Source: Natribacillus halophilus
GTDB lineage: Bacteria; Bacillota; Bacilli; Bacillales; Marinococcaceae
Length of the DNA: 64,000 nt
NCBI RefSeq assembly: GCF_900100185.1
Contig: NZ_FNEN01000005.1
Span: 37,396 to 101,395, forward strand
Direction: 5' to 3'
Shown here one piece after another: positions 6,819 through 16,955 of this stretch; positions within the stretch are counted from its first letter, which is position 1; each line of letters starts with the position of its first letter. Under the pieces are notes generated by a model. That model saw nothing but the letters and a program-made list of their open reading frames with translations, made no database searches and had not been told where the DNA came from. Made by a program: the position numbers and the translations under genes.

Positions 6819-9768
6819 TATGCCGCGACCTCCTCTCTTTCACGACGTCGCCAGGGAAGGTGTAATCCTTGCGTGCCCATTTCTTTTCAACCGCTACCCC
6901 TATTTGCGGTTGCGGATTGCCATTTCGATGATTGATACGCGGCAATGGGCTCTCCCCTTTTTGTTCGAGGATTTCCATCTTGGCGGAGACTTCCTTGTAC
7001 GCAGGGGTATCCGTGTCCTTATCGGCATGACTGCTCGTCAGATAGTTAATCGCGCCTTCGCCCGTGTCATTCATTGGCAAATACAATTCCTTACCCTTCA
7101 CGCGATCCGTGACAACACAAGGGACCTTCACATGGCCATGCGGCGAGGTGAGGCGAACGAGCGTCCCGTCCTCTACGCCGCGTTCTTCGGCAAGTTCGGG
7201 GGAGACCTCAAGAAAAACACTAGGGGTTTTCTTCGTAATCCCCGGAACCTTATAAGTCAAGTTTCCTTCATGAAAATGTTCAAGCAAACGTCCGTTGTTG
7301 ACATGGAGGTCATATTCCTCGCCCATATCAAGGGGCGGGGTCCAGTCGACGGGGTACAGTCTCGCTTTGCCGTCCGGGAATGGAAATTCTTTTTCGAACA
7401 AGAGCGGCGTGTCGGTGCCGTCTTCAGCCACCGGCCATTGCAAGCTGTCATATCCTTCCAGTCGATCATAGCTGACGCCGGCGAACATGGGACAAAGCGA
7501 GGCGACTTCATCCATGATTTCACCTGGGTTTCCATAATTCCAGTCGGCGCCGAAACGATTGGCGATTTCCATAATGATTTGCCAGTCCGGCTTCGAGTCT
7601 CCCAGTGGATCAAAGACTTGGTACAAACGCTGAAAACGACGCTCGGTATTTACAAACGTCCCTTCTTTTTCAAAGCTTGGCGATGCCGGAAGCACAACAT
7701 CCGCCTGTTCGGCTGTCTTCGAGAAAAAGATATCCTGGACGACAAAGAAATCGAGCTTTTCAAGCGCCGATTGCACATAATTGGCGTTGGAATCCACGAT
7801 CCCCATCTCTTCGCCTTTTAGATACAGGACGTTAAGATTCCCATCATGAATGGCATCGACCATTTCGTGGTTGTTAAGCCCTTTCTCGGTCGGCAGCTCC
7901 ACGCCCCAGCCTTTTTCATAACGGGCACGAACGTCATCGTCCGTTACATATTCATACCCCGGGAAACGGTCCGGCATGCTGCCAAAGTCACTGGCTCCCT
8001 GCACGTTGTTGTGACCCCGCAACGGGTAAGTGCCTGCTCCTGGTTTCATGTAATTGCCGGTTACGAGCATCAAGTTGGAAATAGCCGTGCTCGTGTCAGA
8101 ACCTCCCCCATGCTGGGTGATCCCCATCGCCCATAAGAAGCAGGTCGTCTCGGCGTGATAGATCGAAGTCGCGATTTCAATCATTTCTTCTTTGGTCAGG
8201 CCGCTGACTTTCTCGGCATATTCAAGCGTGTACGGCTCCAGACTCTCTTTAAATTCTTCGAAGTAGTTCACATGCTCATCCACAAAGGATTGATCGTGCC
8301 AACCTTGATCAATCATATATTTGGTGACCGCCGAGACCCAGACGAGATCCGTTCCGCCTGCCGGTTGGACAAATTGGTCAGCTCGATCTGCCATACCATT
8401 CTTGCGGAGATCCGAGACAATCACTTTTTGGCCATGAAGTTTCTGGGCACGCTTAACTCTCGTTGCCAGCACCGGATGCGATTCATCTGTATTGGAACCG
8501 GCGATAATGACCAGTTCAGCTTTTTCGATGTCGGTGATACTTCCGGAATCACCGCCGTAGCCGACCGTTCGCCATAAGCCCATCGTCGCCGGAGACTGGC
8601 AGTAACGGGAACAATTATCAACATTGTTCGTGCCGATCACCGCGCGGCTGAGCTTTTGCATGACATACGAGTCTTCGTTCGTACATTTGGACGAAGTTAT
8701 AAACGCGAGCCCATCGGGTCCATTTTTTTCTTTTTCTTCATTGAATTTGCGTTCAATGAGGTCATACGCTTCATCCCATTCCGCTTCCCGGAAAGCATCG
8801 CCTTCGCGGATGAGGGGCTTCTCCAGGCGTTCTTCACTGTTGACGAAATCCCAGCCGAATTTCCCTTTCACACAGGTGGAAATGCCATTGGCCGGCGCTT
8901 CTGTCTGCGGCTCGACTTTGAGAACTTGACGATCTTTCGTCCAGACATCAAAGGCACAGCCGACCCCGCAATACGTGCATACCGTTTTCGTTTTTTCAAT
9001 GCGATTTTCCCGCATCGACGCTTCCATGTCGGACATGGTCATGAGCTGGCCATAGCCCGTTTCTACTTCTTTTGTAATATTGATCATCGGGCGCATGGAG
9101 TCATCCTTAATTCCAGTCAGAAAACCGGCTTCCCCTTCCATGCCCACTTCCATCATGGCGTTACACGGGCAAACCGTCGAACAATGCCCACAATTCACAC
9201 AAGAAGATTCCTCGATGGGAGAATCCTTGTCCCAAATTACACGCGGACGTTCCCTCTCCCAATCAATGGTTAATGTCTCTGTTACTTGTACATCCTGACA
9301 AGCCTCGACACAACGGCCACACAGGATGCATTGGTCCGGGTCATAGCGATAGAACGCATTTCGGTCCACCTCAAAAGGCTTATGCGTAAAAGGTGTCTCC
9401 TGGTGATTTATTTTCATATCCTTGACCGCGTTATGTATCTCGCAGTCACCGTTGTTGTAATCACAGACGGTACAATATAATTCATGATTGCCGAGGACAC
9501 GATCCAACGCGATTAACTGCGCTTCGTGGGCATCTTCGCTCTTCGAGCTGATAACATCCCCGTCTTGCAGTTTGGTCGAACAAGATCTCACCATTTCCCC
9601 GTTGACATTCACAATACACGTATCACACGTTTCAATCGCGCCCAGACTCGGGTGATAACATAGGCTCGGGACTTCCGTATCATTCTCTGTCATCACATCA
9701 AGCGCTGTCTGATGCTCTTGCGCCTGTATGCGCTTACCATTCAGCTTTATTTCAAGATATCCAGACAT
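6811..9768 (-). CDS. fdhA: formate dehydrogenase, catalytic (alpha) subunit, molybdopterin type
   Basis: The enzyme oxidises formate to CO2 in the cytoplasm, probably passing electrons to NAD or a quinone partner. Domains in order are an N-terminal [2Fe-2S] domain (CDTCIVNVNGEMVRSC), a His-Cys3 cluster site (CTVCDYNNGDC), two ferredoxin clusters (CILCGRCVEAC and CVNCGHCSTVCPC), the CTYCGVGC [4Fe-4S] site of the molybdopterin domain, and a C-terminal dinucleotide-binding domain. The predicted metal ligand is Cys390 in NCSRYCQSP, the cysteine (not selenocysteine) form. The residue after it is Gln where many formate dehydrogenases have His, as I recall for the Bacillus/Staphylococcus group. The length of 985 is normal for that group. 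An AGGAGG site precedes the ATG. It needs molybdate, which modAB at the right end could supply. Confidence 0.93.
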   Translation of the reverse strand: MSGYLEIKLNGKRIQAQEHQTALDVMTENDTEVPSLCYHPSLGAIETCDTCIVNVNGEMVRSCSTKLQDGDVISSKSEDAHEAQLIALDRVLGNHELYCTVCDYNNGDCEIHNAVKDMKINHQETPFTHKPFEVDRNAFYRYDPDQCILCGRCVEACQDVQVTETLTIDWERERPRVIWDKDSPIEESSCVNCGHCSTVCPCNAMMEVGMEGEAGFLTGIKDDSMRPMINITKEVETGYGQLMTMSDMEASMRENRIEKTKTVCTYCGVGCAFDVWTKDRQVLKVEPQTEAPANGISTCVKGKFGWDFVNSEERLEKPLIREGDAFREAEWDEAYDLIERKFNEEKEKNGPDGLAFITSSKCTNEDSYVMQKLSRAVIGTNNVDNCSRYCQSPATMGLWRTVGYGGDSGSITDIEKAELVIIAGSNTDESHPVLATRVKRAQKLHGQKVIVSDLRKNGMADRADQFVQPAGGTDLVWVSAVTKYMIDQGWHDQSFVDEHVNYFEEFKESLEPYTLEYAEKVSGLTKEEMIEIATSIYHAETTCFLWAMGITQHGGGSDTSTAISNLMLVTGNYMKPGAGTYPLRGHNNVQGASDFGSMPDRFPGYEYVTDDDVRARYEKGWGVELPTEKGLNNHEMVDAIHDGNLNVLYLKGEEMGIVDSNANYVQSALEKLDFFVVQDIFFSKTAEQADVVLPASPSFEKEGTFVNTERRFQRLYQVFDPLGDSKPDWQIIMEIANRFGADWNYGNPGEIMDEVASLCPMFAGVSYDRLEGYDSLQWPVAEDGTDTPLLFEKEFPFPDGKARLYPVDWTPPLDMGEEYDLHVNNGRLLEHFHEGNLTYKVPGITKKTPSVFLEVSPELAEERGVEDGTLVRLTSPHGHVKVPCVVTDRVKGKELYLPMNDTGEGAINYLTSSHADKDTDTPAYKEVSAKMEILEQKGESPLPRINHRNGNPQPQIGVAVEKKWARKDYTFPGDVVKERRSRHNG

Positions 9769-9967
9769 GACCAGTCCTCCTAACTATCACGTTTCCCTAT
9801 TGTATACCATTTTTTGCCCGCCATGTAAACATAGCGCTTTTAAATTTTACTGTAAAAGATTAAATGGCATGTCGAATCGTTGGTTTATTTGTAAAATAAA
9901 TGTTTACTTTAAATTTATTCGTGGTATTCTCAATTATATTCCAAAATAAAATGAAAGGGGTATGCCA

Positions 9968-11236
9968 TTGCAAGCGCACCGTAATCGCTGGCTGATTGCT
10001 GTATCGGCGATCGCCATTCACTTATCGATCGGCTCTGTCTATGCCTACAGTGTGTATCAAAATCCCTTGAACGAAAGCCTTGGTTGGGATATTGGACTGG
10101 TAACATTCGCATTTACTACTGCTATCTTCTTCCTTGGTATGACTGCCGCTTTTATGGGGAAATTCGTCGAGCGCAACGGCCCCAGCCGTTCCTCGTTGAT
10201 CGCCGCAATTCTTTTTGGAACGGGGACGCTAGGGGCAGGTCTGGGCGTGCAGTTGGAAAGCTTCCCGATGTTTGTCCTATTTTATGGGGTGATCGGGGGC
10301 TTCGGCCTCGGGATCGGTTATATTTCCCCCGTCGCCACCCTTGTCCGCTGGTTTCCGGACCGACGCGGACTCGCGACCGGAATGGCTGTTTTAGGCTTTG
10401 GTGCCGGTTCGCTCATTACGAGTCCCGTCGCTGAATGGTTGATGGGAATGATCAGTATACCGGCGACCTTTTACACGCTCGGTGTCGCTTATCTCATTCT
10501 CATGATCGCAGGTTCCAGCTATATATCGCCACCACCGAAAGGGTGGGAACCTGCCAACATGCAGAAAGTCAGGGAAAAGAGAAAGGAGAAGGAAAAAAAG
10601 ACAAAAGTCAAGCAAGGCGATCTTGCTCAACTGGAAGCCCGAGAATCATTAAAAACTTTCCGCTTCTATTTATTATGGGGCATGATGTTTATTAATATTT
10701 CCGCGGGAATCATGCTTCTCGCTGTCGCGTCGAATATGACCCAGGCCATTACAGGCGTAGGCTCAGCCACCGCGGCCACCATCGTCGGCGTGATGGGTTT
10801 TTTCAATGGCCTAGGTCGAATCGGCTGGGCAGGTGCTTCCGATTATATTGGGCGGACCAATACCTATATCATTTTCTTCGTTTTGCAGTTGATCGCCTTC
10901 ATCCTCTTGCCGCTTACGACAAATGTCGTCATTTTCGCGATTTTGTTGTATATTATCATGACTTGCTACGGAGGCGGGTTTGCTTGTCTGCCGGCTTATA
11001 TCGGCGATTTATTCGGCACAAAACAACTCGGTGCCATCCACGGCTATACGTTAACCGCCTGGGCGATGGCCGGCGTTTTCGGACCGACAGCTGTGTCTAC
11101 GATTGTAGAGCTCACCGATGATTTCACGGCTGCTTTTGTGCTCTTTATCTTTTTACTCGCCTTGGCGCTTTTAATGGCGATTCTCATGCATTTTAATATT
11201 AAAAAGATTCGCAGGCAGCAAGAGGAGCCTTCATAG
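9968..11236 (+). CDS. MFS transporter of the oxalate/formate antiporter (OFA) family
   Basis: The protein has about 12 hydrophobic segments split by a charged central loop (KVREKRKEKEKKTKVKQG) and carries OFA-type stretches such as GSVYAYSVYQNPL and WFPDRRGLATGMAVLGFG. The family exchanges small carboxylates. The divergent position next to formate dehydrogenase suggests formate or oxalate as substrate, but that is inference. I chose the TTG start (MQAHRNRW) because it lies 7 nt after AAAGGGG. The ATG two codons earlier is only 1 nt from that site. Its 3' end is 2 bp from the convergent pxpA. Confidence 0.85.
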   Translation: MQAHRNRWLIAVSAIAIHLSIGSVYAYSVYQNPLNESLGWDIGLVTFAFTTAIFFLGMTAAFMGKFVERNGPSRSSLIAAILFGTGTLGAGLGVQLESFPMFVLFYGVIGGFGLGIGYISPVATLVRWFPDRRGLATGMAVLGFGAGSLITSPVAEWLMGMISIPATFYTLGVAYLILMIAGSSYISPPPKGWEPANMQKVREKRKEKEKKTKVKQGDLAQLEARESLKTFRFYLLWGMMFINISAGIMLLAVASNMTQAITGVGSATAATIVGVMGFFNGLGRIGWAGASDYIGRTNTYIIFFVLQLIAFILLPLTTNVVIFAILLYIIMTCYGGGFACLPAYIGDLFGTKQLGAIHGYTLTAWAMAGVFGPTAVSTIVELTDDFTAAFVLFIFLLALALLMAILMHFNIKKIRRQQEEPS

Positions 11237-11238
11237 CT

Positions 11239-11997
11239 CTATGCGAACGACTGGACCTTGATGCCCGCGTGTTCGATTTTTTCCCGCACATTCTTCGCGA
11301 ACTCGAACGCATGCGGGCCATCGCCATGGATACAAATGGTTTCTGCAAGGATGTCCACATCTGTTCCCTGTAAGGAACGCACTTTACCGTCTTCAATCAT
11401 GCGAACCACCTGCGCTCCCGCCTGATTTGTATCGTCTATCAAGGCATTGGCTTCACGCCGCGAGGTGAGGGTCCCATCCTCCTGGTACGTACGGTCGGCA
11501 AAGACTTCACTCGCGGTCTGCAACCCGACGTTTGTGCCGGCTTTCAAAACCTCGCCGCCGGGTAGTCCAAATAACACCAAGTTCGGATCGATATCATAGA
11601 CCGCCCGGGCGAGCGCATCCGACAGTTCCGGATCGACCGTCGCCCTGTTATAGAGCATGCCATGGGCTTTCACATGCCGCATCTGCCCCCCTTCCGATTG
11701 CACGACGCCCCATAAAGCGCCGATTTGATAAGCGATAAGATCATAGGCTTCTTCCGGTAAAAGATCCATGTGGCGACGGCCGAAGCCCATCAGGTCCGGC
11801 AAGCCCGGATGTGCACCGATCGCGACGTCATTTTCAATCGCGAGCCTTACCGTTTTCCGCATTGTGGCCGGGTCCCCGGCATGAAACCCGCAGGCGATAT
11901 TTGCCGAAGAGATATACGGAAGAATCTCTTCATCGGATCCAAGCTTGTAAACGCCGAAACTTTCGCCCATGTCACAGTTCAGATCGATCGTTTTCAT
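11239..11997 (-). CDS. pxpA: 5-oxoprolinase subunit A (LamB/YcsF family)
   Basis: PxpA works with PxpB and PxpC to open 5-oxoproline to glutamate using ATP. The start [15 protein letters not shown], the [13 protein letters not shown] stretch and [15 protein letters not shown] are hallmark YcsF sequences. The size of about 252 residues is standard. I use the ATG 9 nt after GGAG rather than the TTG two codons upstream. It is the last gene of the pxpB-pxpC-pxpA operon and follows pxpC by 15 bp. Confidence 0.93.
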   Translation of the reverse strand: MKTIDLNCDMGESFGVYKLGSDEEILPYISSANIACGFHAGDPATMRKTVRLAIENDVAIGAHPGLPDLMGFGRRHMDLLPEEAYDLIAYQIGALWGVVQSEGGQMRHVKAHGMLYNRATVDPELSDALARAVYDIDPNLVLFGLPGGEVLKAGTNVGLQTASEVFADRTYQEDGTLTSRREANALIDDTNQAGAQVVRMIEDGKVRSLQGTDVDILAETICIHGDGPHAFEFAKNVREKIEHAGIKVQSFA

Positions 11998-12012
11998 TTT
12001 CAATCACTCCTT

Positions 12013-13035
12013 TTATTGGTTAACTATCTGATTCCATTTTAAGGAAATCCCTATTTCCCGTTCGCGCATGGCCTGGGCCTGTTTTAGATAAAGCGATTCG
12101 GCTTCAGCGAATGTAATCTGTTCGAACATGAATGTTTCGTTCGGTCGAAACTGGGCTACCCGGGCTAAATCGACTGCGGCCACCTGGGCCAGACGTGGGT
12201 AGCCGCCGATCGTCTGGCGATCAGCCATTAAGACGATGGGCTGGCCATCATGAGGCACTTGCACGGTTCCAAACGCGATCGCCTCGGACAAAAGACTGAA
12301 GGATTCCGTAAGTTCGAGTGGCGGATCCCCATCCTCTGTTTGCAACCGGTAACCCATGCGATCCGATTGCGTGGAAACGGTAAATGGATGTTGAAAAAAT
12401 TGTTCTTGGCTCTTTCGTGTAAACTGTTCAAAATGGGTGCCCGGAAAAGCACGGATTTTTTGTTGTTCACGGTCGAGCAGTCGCCCGTTTGCTCCCCAAT
12501 TTTCAGCGAAGACGTGTCCGCCTGCCTTTTTGGATATTTTTTCAAAACGTTCTTGCGCTTTTTCTTCTTTTTCTCCGATATGTAAACGATCCTCTTTTTC
12601 AAGGGCGCGGCCGTCCAATCCCCCGATCCCTGCGCGCACGAACGTGCTTTTACTGTTCATCACCACCGGTACAGCGATGCCACCTGCGATAGCCAGGTAA
12701 GCGCGATAGCCGCGGCTCATCGGTTTAAAGGTGATCGTACTTCCGGCGGGAACAAAAAGTGGGACACCGAGCGAATAGGCCTCGCCGTCAATCATCGGCT
12801 CCATGCCGCTGCCCGTGATGGCGATAAGGCTGTCTCGCTCGACCTTGATCTCAGGGCCGAGCATCGTCATTTCAAGCCCGGCTTCATTTTTGTTATTCCC
12901 CACGATCGCATTCGCGCTTTGCAGCGATATCCGATCCATCGGACCACTTGCCAAAACCCCCTGATTTAAAAAGCCGATACGCCCGCCATCCTGAACGGTC
13001 GTAAATAAACCTGCTTTTAAAATATGTAGGCTCAC
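12013..13035 (-). CDS. pxpC: 5-oxoprolinase subunit C (KipA-like, biotin-dependent carboxyltransferase fold)
   Basis: The protein begins MSLHILKAGLFTTVQDGGR and contains FLNQGVLASGPMDRIS, both diagnostic for the KipA/PxpC family. It forms the 5-oxoprolinase with PxpA and PxpB. In B. subtilis, KipA was also linked to sporulation kinase control, but the adjacency to pxpA and pxpB makes 5-oxoproline cleavage the main role. It starts with GTG that overlaps the stop of pxpB by 4 bp, after an AGGAGGGG site. The length of 340 is typical. Confidence 0.92.
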   Translation of the reverse strand: MSLHILKAGLFTTVQDGGRIGFLNQGVLASGPMDRISLQSANAIVGNNKNEAGLEMTMLGPEIKVERDSLIAITGSGMEPMIDGEAYSLGVPLFVPAGSTITFKPMSRGYRAYLAIAGGIAVPVVMNSKSTFVRAGIGGLDGRALEKEDRLHIGEKEEKAQERFEKISKKAGGHVFAENWGANGRLLDREQQKIRAFPGTHFEQFTRKSQEQFFQHPFTVSTQSDRMGYRLQTEDGDPPLELTESFSLLSEAIAFGTVQVPHDGQPIVLMADRQTIGGYPRLAQVAAVDLARVAQFRPNETFMFEQITFAEAESLYLKQAQAMREREIGISLKWNQIVNQ

Positions 13036-13766
13036 TCGTCCCCCTCCTCATACGCCTCGTATTCCACGCGTGTCACCGCCTTGAAATAAACCCTGTCACC
13101 GGATTTCAGCAAACTCGGTTGCTCGCGGTTAGGATCGAACATTTTAACGGGCGTTTGCCCGATTAATTGCCATCCCCCCGGGGTCTCAAACGGATACACG
13201 CCTGTTTGCATACCGGCAATGCCGACGGCACCGGCAGGGATTTTTGTACGCGGTTCGCTTCTCCGCGGTGTCGCGATCTCTTTTGACATCCCACCGAGAA
13301 AGGAGAATCCGGGAACAAAGCCGATCATATAAACGAGATACTCTCCGCTTGTATGTATGCGGATCACCTCAGCTTCGGAAAGGCCGTTTTCTTTCGCTAC
13401 ATGAGGCAAATCCGGTCCAAGCTCTTCCCCGTAGTAGACGGGGATCGTAACTACATTTCCCTCGTCTTCGTCTTCGGTGATTTCACCTAAAGTGGTTACC
13501 TTCTCTCGCAGCCGATGCATCACATAGTCACTCGGCGACCCCTTTTTATCCATTATAGGATAGATCTTCACTGGATCATAAAAGACGGTGAGACCAATAT
13601 AACTCGGCACACACTCTAGATAGCCTTCGAATGGATCATTTTCCAAAGAGTCCATCATTTTTTTCGTCTGTTTATGAATGTCCGGGTGAATTTCGGTGCC
13701 AAAAGCAATGTTGACCGCTGTTTCGGATAGCGCATACAGCTTTGGATTTTCAACTGTGGCAGGCAT
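13032..13766 (-). CDS. pxpB: 5-oxoprolinase subunit B (KipI-like)
   Basis: This first gene of the operon encodes a 244-residue KipI/PxpB family protein with TSGEYLVYMIGFVPGFSF, FLGGMSKEIATPRR and PAGAVGIAGMQTGVYP, typical family segments. I set the start at MPATVENPKLYAL, which has GAGGAGG about 6 nt upstream. The frame stays open 37 codons further but that part (Cys-rich, with no good ribosome site) does not look like the family. Together with PxpA and PxpC it would return 5-oxoproline to glutamate. Confidence 0.92.
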   Translation of the reverse strand: MPATVENPKLYALSETAVNIAFGTEIHPDIHKQTKKMMDSLENDPFEGYLECVPSYIGLTVFYDPVKIYPIMDKKGSPSDYVMHRLREKVTTLGEITEDEDEGNVVTIPVYYGEELGPDLPHVAKENGLSEAEVIRIHTSGEYLVYMIGFVPGFSFLGGMSKEIATPRRSEPRTKIPAGAVGIAGMQTGVYPFETPGGWQLIGQTPVKMFDPNREQPSLLKSGDRVYFKAVTRVEYEAYEEGDE

Positions 13767-13939
13767 AAAGGCCTCCTCGCTACTTTCCTGTTTAAAAATA
13801 AGTTTAACATTATTTGCTTGCAAGTGACATCCTCCGCAAGTTGAAGAGTGAGGTTTGTCCCCGCCTTTGAAATCCACAAACAGCCATATTATAATGACTA
13901 ATATATAACAATGAATATCTATTCAGAAAGGGCGACTCC

Positions 13940-15043
13940 ATGCACCCTCAACTTACGAACATTTTCGAGCACTTGCATGCCCATCCGGAAATAAGCTGGG
14001 AAGAGCACAACACTACGGCGTACATAAAAAATCTATTGGAAGAATACGGCTGTGAAGTCAAAACGTTCGATTCAATCCCCGGGCTCGTCACAGATATCGG
14101 CGAAGGTCGTCCGGTCGTTGCTCTCAGGGCTGATATTGACGCGGTCTGGCAAGAAGTCAATGGCACGTTTCAAGCCAATCATTCCTGCGGGCATGATGCG
14201 CACATGACGATAGCGATCGGCGTGATACGGAATCTTTTGGAAGAAGGTCCTCCCCACACCGGCACCTTCCGCTTTATTTTCCAGCCCGCGGAAGAAAAAG
14301 GCACGGGCGCTGCAACACTCGTTGATCAGGGCGTGGTTGACGATGTCGATGTTTTATATGGCATGCACTTGCGGCCGAACGAGGAATTAGCCAACGGCCA
14401 TTTTGCACCCGCGATTCAACACGGGGCCGCCAAATTTTTGCAAGGGACGATCCGAGGCGATGATGCCCATGGCGCGCGTCCTCATTTGAACACGAACGCC
14501 ATTCAGGTTGGTATGGATATCGCACAGCAATTAAACAATATCCATATCAACCCGATGATTCCGCATTCCGCAAAAATGACGACTTTTCACGCCGGTGGCA
14601 AAAGTCCGAACATCATCCCCGGCAATGCTGATTTTTCCATCGACTTACGGGCGCAAACGAATGAAGTCATGCAAGAATTGATGGATAAAATAAAAAAATT
14701 GACGCATGCCCTGGCCACTTATCATCACGTCGACATCGAATTAGAGGTCGGGGCAGATGTCCCCGCGGCTGTCATCGATCCGGAAGCGAAAGCAGTCATG
14801 CAAGCCGCGATTTCGGAAAACGTCGGCAACGATAAACGGGCACCGACGATCACGACAACGGGCGGCGACGATTTTCATTTTTACACCATTAAACGTCCCG
14901 ATTTAAAAGCGACGATGCTCGCGATCGGATGCGATTTAAAACCAGGCTTGCACCATCCACAGATGACCTTTGATCGTGACGCGATCCCTACGACCATTGA
15001 GATTTTGACAACCACACTCAAAAAGAGGCAGGCTGAACGATGA
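13940..15043 (+). CDS. M20-family amidohydrolase, probably N-acyl-L-amino acid deacylase
   Basis: This 367-residue metallopeptidase-fold hydrolase has the M20D motifs SCGHDAHMT, QPAEEKGTGA, HGARPHLNTN and HHPQMTFD. Such enzymes remove acyl groups from amino acids. It overlaps the GNAT acyltransferase gene by 4 bp (ATGA), and an N-acylamino acid racemase follows. This trio matches the Geobacillus kaustophilus pathway in which a D-amino acid is N-succinylated, racemised to the N-succinyl-L form and desuccinylated, so the likely role is release of the L-amino acid. The acyl group is inferred, not seen. A GAAAGGG site precedes the ATG. Confidence 0.88.
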   Translation: MHPQLTNIFEHLHAHPEISWEEHNTTAYIKNLLEEYGCEVKTFDSIPGLVTDIGEGRPVVALRADIDAVWQEVNGTFQANHSCGHDAHMTIAIGVIRNLLEEGPPHTGTFRFIFQPAEEKGTGAATLVDQGVVDDVDVLYGMHLRPNEELANGHFAPAIQHGAAKFLQGTIRGDDAHGARPHLNTNAIQVGMDIAQQLNNIHINPMIPHSAKMTTFHAGGKSPNIIPGNADFSIDLRAQTNEVMQELMDKIKKLTHALATYHHVDIELEVGADVPAAVIDPEAKAVMQAAISENVGNDKRAPTITTTGGDDFHFYTIKRPDLKATMLAIGCDLKPGLHHPQMTFDRDAIPTTIEILTTTLKKRQAER

Positions 15044-15813
15044 TCGAAATTCGCCCACTCACGACAATGAAAGAATTGCAGCAATTGCAGGAAGTCGAAG
15101 CCGCCGTTTGGGATATGGCCCCGATCCCTGTCCATCAAACCTTCACCGTCTTAAATCATGGCGGAGTGATTTTAGGTGCCTTTGACGGGGACAAGATGGT
15201 CGGATTTTTAAACAGCTTCCCCGGCTTTGCCGAGGGTAAAGTTTATCTATGTTCTCACATGCTCGGCATTTTACCGGAATACAGAAAAAGCGGCCTCGGC
15301 CGGGATATGAAAAATAAACAAGCGGAGGTGGCCCGCAACACGGGCTACGACTTGATCACCTGGACGTTTGATCCACTGGAGAGTTTAAATGCTTTTTTTA
15401 ACATACAGAAGTTAAAAGCAAAAGGTGTCGCTTACAAGGAAAACCACTACGGAGCCATGGACGATGACCTGAATCAAGGGCTCCCGACCGATCGCATCCA
15501 AATTGAATGGGATTTACATGAGCAGAACAACGATCGTAATGTTCATTTTGAAAAAGAAAGTATTCTCCTGGACAAGGACGGACATGGCCAACCCACCATG
15601 TTTGCTCACCGGTATGAACAAAAAGCCGGGCCATGGTTTTTAGCGGTGCCCGAAAATTTTCAGACGATAAAACAAGAAGATTTTCAACGCGCCCGGGAGT
15701 GGCGTTATCAAACGCGAAAAGTCTTTCAAACACTTTTTAATGATGGCTATCAGGCAAAAGGCGTCATCCGCGGCCAGGAATCACAAACGAGCTACTATAT
15801 GTTGGAAAGGTGA
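15040..15813 (+). CDS. GNAT-family N-acyltransferase (putative D-amino acid N-succinyltransferase)
   Basis: The 257-residue protein has a GNAT core with the acyl-CoA binding region around [19 protein letters not shown] and [14 protein letters not shown], and belongs to the COG3375-type group of longer acetyltransferase-like proteins. Alone it would be a generic acyltransferase. Lying between the M20 hydrolase and the racemase, with a 4-bp overlap upstream and tight spacing downstream, it is best explained as the enzyme that acylates D-amino acids in the irreversible D- to L-conversion route. The acyl donor is unproven. Confidence 0.82.
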   Translation: MIEIRPLTTMKELQQLQEVEAAVWDMAPIPVHQTFTVLNHGGVILGAFDGDKMVGFLNSFPGFAEGKVYLCSHMLGILPEYRKSGLGRDMKNKQAEVARNTGYDLITWTFDPLESLNAFFNIQKLKAKGVAYKENHYGAMDDDLNQGLPTDRIQIEWDLHEQNNDRNVHFEKESILLDKDGHGQPTMFAHRYEQKAGPWFLAVPENFQTIKQEDFQRAREWRYQTRKVFQTLFNDGYQAKGVIRGQESQTSYYMLER

Positions 15814-15818
15814 ATACA

Positions 15819-16934
15819 ATGACGATTCCGATTAAACAAATCAAGCTGCGCCGTTTAAGCATGCAACTCAAAAATCCTTTTACGACAAGCTTCGGCACGT
15901 TTCGGGACAAGGAATTTTTGATTCTGGAAGCGATTGATGAGGTAGGAAATCGTGGATTTGGCGAGTCGGTCGCCTTCGCCAGTCCCTGGTACAGTGAAGA
16001 AACCGTGCAAACCAGCGCCCATATTCTGGAAGACTTTTTAATCGAGCCTATCAAAAATCATGGTATCACCCATCCGGATGATTTAGCCGCATTATTTTCA
16101 CACATAAAGGGAAACAACATGGCGAAATCGGTCATAGAAGGGGCGATTTGGGATTTGTATGCCAAACGGAGAAACGAATCGTTAGCCCAAGCGCTAGGCG
16201 GCACCCAACAGGAGATCGAGGTGGGCGTTAGTCTCGGCATCAAACCGACCGTAAAAGATTTACTAACGACGATTGAACAGCAACTCGAGGAAGGCTACAA
16301 GCGCATAAAAATTAAAATAGAGCCCGGCTGGGACGTTGATGTTCTGCGGGAAGTGCGCGCCCATTTTCCGGATATGCCGATGATGGCGGATGCCAATTCA
16401 GCCTATACGCTAGACGATGTCGACCATTTGAAAAAGCTGGACGACCTGGACTTAATGATGATCGAACAACCTTTAGCCCACGATGATATCGTCGATCACG
16501 CCCAGCTGCAAGCCAGCATGGACACGCCGATTTGCCTGGACGAGAGCATTCATTCTCTCGCCGACGCGAGAAAGGCCATTCAACTAGGCAGTTGCCAAAT
16601 CATCAATATAAAAATCGGTCGTGTCGGCGGGTTAACTGAATCAAAACGTATTCATGATTATTGTCGCGAACAAGGGGTGCCCGTCTGGTGCGGAGGCATG
16701 TTGGAAGCAGGAGTGGGCCGGGCGCATAATATTGCCTTAACTACGCTGCCCCAATTTACGCTGCCCGGCGATACCGCCAGTTCTTCCCTTTATTGGGAAG
16801 AAGATATTATCAACCCTGAAGTCGTGGCGAAAAATGGCATGATTCAAGTTCCCGATAAACCGGGCATCGGTTATGACATCGACGACCATGCCTTAGACAA
16901 GTGGACAACCGCAACAAAGACGTTCGACTTTTAA
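15819..16934 (+). CDS. N-acylamino acid / N-succinylamino acid racemase (enolase superfamily, MenC-like)
   Basis: An enolase-superfamily enzyme of the muconate lactonising subgroup. The catalytic lysines are visible as K164-I-K166 and K265 (NIKIGRVGG). The metal ligands are Asp191 (MADANSAY), Glu216 (MIEQPL) and Asp241 (CLDESI). Relatives act as o-succinylbenzoate synthase (MenC), as N-acylamino acid racemase, or both. No men genes are near, while the hydrolase and acyltransferase genes are, so racemase in D-amino acid salvage is preferred. I use the ATG 8 nt after GGAAAGG rather than the GTG that overlaps the previous stop. Confidence 0.88.
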   Translation: MTIPIKQIKLRRLSMQLKNPFTTSFGTFRDKEFLILEAIDEVGNRGFGESVAFASPWYSEETVQTSAHILEDFLIEPIKNHGITHPDDLAALFSHIKGNNMAKSVIEGAIWDLYAKRRNESLAQALGGTQQEIEVGVSLGIKPTVKDLLTTIEQQLEEGYKRIKIKIEPGWDVDVLREVRAHFPDMPMMADANSAYTLDDVDHLKKLDDLDLMMIEQPLAHDDIVDHAQLQASMDTPICLDESIHSLADARKAIQLGSCQIINIKIGRVGGLTESKRIHDYCREQGVPVWCGGMLEAGVGRAHNIALTTLPQFTLPGDTASSSLYWEEDIINPEVVAKNGMIQVPDKPGIGYDIDDHALDKWTTATKTFDF

Positions 16935-16955
16935 ACAGCAAGGGAGAGATTACAT

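Noticed and set aside
6787..7821. 344-codon open frame antisense to fdhA
   Set aside because: fdhA has intact motifs over this stretch. The antisense frame resembles no protein family.
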